This document shows, in pieces, positions 6,068 through 7,685 of a DNA stretch of 7,685 nt. Source of the DNA: GCA-002704185 sp902588515 (GTDB lineage Bacteria > Pseudomonadota > Alphaproteobacteria > Pelagibacterales > Pelagibacteraceae); assembly GCA_902588515.1 (NCBI GenBank), contig CACIPP010000016.1, positions 1 through 7,685 of the forward strand, read 5' to 3'. The notes beneath the pieces were generated by a model. It had not been told where the DNA came from. It searched no databases and saw only the letters and a program-made list of their open reading frames with translations. Both the position numbers and the translations under genes were made by a program. Each line of letters starts with the position of its first letter. The stretch's first letter is position 1.

Positions 6068-6500
6068 TCTTTATAATTTTACTCATTGCATCAATTGCGT
6101 AAATATAACTTTCAACACCAAATCCACATATTATTCCATCCACAGCTTTACTAATCAAAGATTTTTGCCTAAATTCTTCTCTTCTGTAAATATTTGACAA
6201 ATGTATTTCGATTTTTGGAATTTTAATAATATTTAGCGCATCTAAAATAGCTACTGATGTATGTGTAAATGCAGCGGCATTAATAATTAGACCATCAAAT
6301 TTCTTATCTATTAATTTTTGGATTTCGTTAACTATTTCACCTTCAACATTGGATTGAAAAAATGCTACTTGAATTTTCTTTTGGTCACAATGCTGACTGA
6401 CAATTTTGTTTATATCCTCTAAAGATTGATTTCCATATATATCAGGTTCTCTTTTTCCCAATAAATTTAAATTTGGACCGTTTATAATTTGAATTTTCAT
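6054..6500 (-). CDS. aroQ: 3-dehydroquinate dehydratase, type II
   Basis: This enzyme converts 3-dehydroquinate to 3-dehydroshikimate, the third step of the shikimate pathway to aromatic amino acids. The 148 residues are the normal length for the small dodecameric type II enzyme, which is unrelated in fold to type I AroD. The opening IINGPNLNLLGKREPDIYG carries catalytic Arg17 and Tyr22 (the general base). Further active-site parts are INAAAFTHTS (Asn74, His80), EIHLSN (Glu98, His100) and the arginine pair in RREEFR (106-111). It is the first gene of the aroQ-accB-accC operon. It diverges from thiS by only 16-31 bases, depending on the thiS start, so its promoter probably lies partly inside thiS. 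I could not pick out a convincing -35/-10 pair. Confidence 0.97.
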   Translation of the reverse strand: MKIQIINGPNLNLLGKREPDIYGNQSLEDINKIVSQHCDQKKIQVAFFQSNVEGEIVNEIQKLIDKKFDGLIINAAAFTHTSVAILDALNIIKIPKIEIHLSNIYRREEFRQKSLISKAVDGIICGFGVESYIYAIDAMSKIIKNGIR

Positions 6501-6531
6501 ACTTATTAAATTAATTATGAATAATATAGTT

Positions 6532-6735
6532 ATGATAGAAATTCAACTAAATGGCAAAAGCCATCACCTTCAAAAATCTTTAAATGTAAGCCAACTCTTG
6601 AATTCTTTGATGATAAATAAGAAAAAAGTTGCTATTGAAATTAATGGTGAGGTATTAAGCAAAGACAATTATGATAGTTACAGAGTTAAGCAAAATGATG
6701 TAATTGAGATAGTGACTTTTATAGGCGGGGGATAA
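6532..6735 (+). CDS. thiS: Sulfur carrier protein ThiS
   Basis: ThiS is a small ubiquitin-like protein. Its C-terminal glycine is activated to a thiocarboxylate and donates sulfur for the thiazole ring of thiamin. From the ATG at 6532 it has 67 residues, beginning MIEIQLNGK, the usual start for the family. Another in-frame ATG at 6517 would add five residues (MNNIV) with no family support; neither start has a clear Shine-Dalgarno. The conserved end VIEIVTFIGGG provides the required Gly-Gly tail. The stop overlaps the thiG start as TAATG, so the two are almost certainly translated together. No TPP riboswitch fits in the short spacer upstream. Confidence 0.92.
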   Translation: MIEIQLNGKSHHLQKSLNVSQLLNSLMINKKKVAIEINGEVLSKDNYDSYRVKQNDVIEIVTFIGGG

Positions 6736-7508
6736 TGAGCGATAAATTAAAAATTTCAAAATATTCTTTTAATTCAAGATTAATTGTTGGTACAGGTAAG
6801 TATAAAGATCTTGAAGAGACTGCAGCTGCTGTAAAAGCATCTGAAGCTGAAATTGTGACTGTAGCCGTACGTAGAGTAAATATATTAAAAAAAGATGAAC
6901 CTATTTTAATGGACTACATTGATCCAAAAAAAATTATGTATTTGCCAAATACCGCAGGTTGCTACACCTCGGAAGATGCATTAAGAGTTTTAAGATTAGC
7001 TAGAGAAAGTGGCGGTTGGAATCTTGTAAAATTAGAGGTACTGGGTGATGAAAAAACACTTTATCCAAATATGCAAGAAACTCTTATAACTGCAAAAATA
7101 TTAGTAAAAGAAAAATTTGAAGTTATGGTTTATTGTTCTGATGATCCTATCGCTTGCAAACAACTTGAAGATTTAGGTGTCGTTTCAGTAATGCCTTTAG
7201 GATCATTAATTGGATCAGGAAATGGCATTCCAAATAAACAGAATATAAAAATTATAAAAGATCAATCTAAAATACCTGTTATAGTTGATGCTGGAATTGG
7301 ATGTGCTTCAGATGCAGCAATAGCGATGGAGATAGGGTGTGATGGAGTTTTAATAAATTCAGCAATTGCTAAAGCAACAAATCCAATAATGATGGCTGAA
7401 GCCATGAAAGATGCTGTAATAGCTGGGAGGCTTTCCTATTTAGCCGGTAGAATGGATCAAAGTTTGTATGCAAATGCTTCCACACCTAATAAAAATAAAA
7501 TTTCTTAA
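6735..7508 (+). CDS. thiG: Thiazole synthase ThiG
   Basis: ThiG is a TIM-barrel enzyme that joins 1-deoxyxylulose 5-phosphate, dehydroglycine and sulfur from ThiS-thiocarboxylate into the thiazole phosphate of thiamin. The 257 residues are full length. Landmarks are RLIVGTGKYKD (15-25), VTVAVRR (41-47), LPNTAGCYTSEDALRVLRLA (70-89), Lys99 in LVKLEVLGD (the Schiff-base lysine), MPLGSLIGSGNGI (153-165), and the phosphate-binding VDAGIG (184-189) and LINSAIA (206-212). The start overlaps the thiS stop by one base, and the G-run at 6727-6731, which encodes the ThiS tail, may act as its ribosome-binding site. The partner genes for dehydroglycine supply (thiO or thiH), thiF and thiE are not in the window. 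The gene ends tail to tail with the next ORF, sharing TTAA. Confidence 0.97.
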   Translation: MSDKLKISKYSFNSRLIVGTGKYKDLEETAAAVKASEAEIVTVAVRRVNILKKDEPILMDYIDPKKIMYLPNTAGCYTSEDALRVLRLARESGGWNLVKLEVLGDEKTLYPNMQETLITAKILVKEKFEVMVYCSDDPIACKQLEDLGVVSVMPLGSLIGSGNGIPNKQNIKIIKDQSKIPVIVDAGIGCASDAAIAMEIGCDGVLINSAIAKATNPIMMAEAMKDAVIAGRLSYLAGRMDQSLYANASTPNKNKIS

Positions 7509-7678
7509 GCGACCTTTTTTTTATATATCTTATTTCTTTTATTTTTAAATGAAGCTCTAGTATTTTTATGTGGCTTTTTACTTTTGTTATTTTGTGAAGA
7601 ATTTTTAATTTCATTATCAATATCTTCAATTAAATTTATTTCACTAACTGCACCAACTTCTTTATTTTTGTTATTCAT
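7505..7678 (-). CDS. Lysine-rich C-terminal fragment or small protein of unknown function
   Basis: On the minus strand an ORF ending at 7505 reads back through an ATG at 7678 (57 residues) and stays open to the window edge, so it may be the end of a longer gene. The first half is acidic to neutral (SEINLIEDIDNEI). The last 26 residues contain 12 Lys/Arg (for example KNKRNKIYKKKVA), as in the basic tails of RNA-binding proteins such as RNA helicases or pseudouridine synthases. I do not recognise a family. The stop overlaps that of thiG by four bases, the same arrangement as between aspS and its convergent neighbour, which favours a real gene. Confidence 0.5.
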   Translation of the reverse strand: MNNKNKEVGAVSEINLIEDIDNEIKNSSQNNKSKKPHKNTRASFKNKRNKIYKKKVA

Positions 7679-7685
7679 AAAACCA

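Noticed and set aside
5738..6197. Two plus-strand ORFs (63 and 84 codons)
   Set aside because: They are antisense to accB and to the accB/aroQ junction; their Ser/Phe-rich peptides mirror Lys/Glu-rich codons on the real strand.
7505..7525. GCGACC followed by an eight-T run after thiG, like a terminator tail
   Set aside because: No complementary GGTCGC lies upstream, so there is no hairpin; the T-run encodes lysines on the minus strand.
1..7685. CRISPR array, insertion sequence, phage genes, tRNA or rRNA
   Set aside because: Nearly every base is assigned to housekeeping genes, and no spaced repeats, terminal inverted repeats or RNA-gene signatures are seen.

Overview
The window is a gene-dense, very AT-rich stretch of core chromosome. 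The likely source is a marine SAR11/Pelagibacter-like alphaproteobacterium; this is inferred from gene content and style. Two features point to Alphaproteobacteria: an NDUFA12-type complex I accessory subunit beside a DUF2155 protein, and an aroQ-accB-accC gene order. Heavy use of AAA/AAT/TTA codons, near-absent spacers (about 97-98% coding) and overlapping stop codons point to a streamlined genome. No mobile element, CRISPR array, tRNA, rRNA, riboswitch or convincing hairpin terminator is visible.

Layout. (a) 1-886, minus: ribonuclease D, cut by the left edge. It diverges across a 55-bp AT-rich spacer from aspS (942-2732, plus), an aspartyl-tRNA synthetase that starts at TTG. (b) 2729-3553, minus: a stand-alone protein matching only the C-terminal TSCPD region of vitamin-B12-dependent (class II) ribonucleotide reductase. 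It meets aspS tail to tail and diverges across 91 bp from (c) 3645-4378, plus, an overlapping pair: NDUFA12-like complex I subunit and secreted DUF2155 protein. (d) 6500-4379, minus: an aroQ-accB-accC operon (type II dehydroquinase, biotin carboxyl carrier protein, biotin carboxylase). (e) 6532-7508, plus: thiS-thiG for the thiazole half of thiamin. (f) 7505-7678, minus: a short lysine-rich ORF that stays open to the right edge and may be the tail of a larger gene.

How the genes fit together. These are housekeeping functions: RNA processing, tRNA charging, respiration, fatty-acid initiation, aromatic amino acid synthesis and thiamin synthesis. AccB and AccC are partners in one enzyme, ThiS is the sulfur carrier for ThiG, and NDUFA12 belongs to complex I. 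The DUF2155 and TSCPD proteins have no role that I can assign.

I did not find a new multi-gene system. The items most worth a second look are the detached NrdJ-like C-terminal protein, the unusually short AccB, the absence of aat from its usual alphaproteobacterial neighbourhood, and the three convergent gene pairs whose stop codons overlap or abut.
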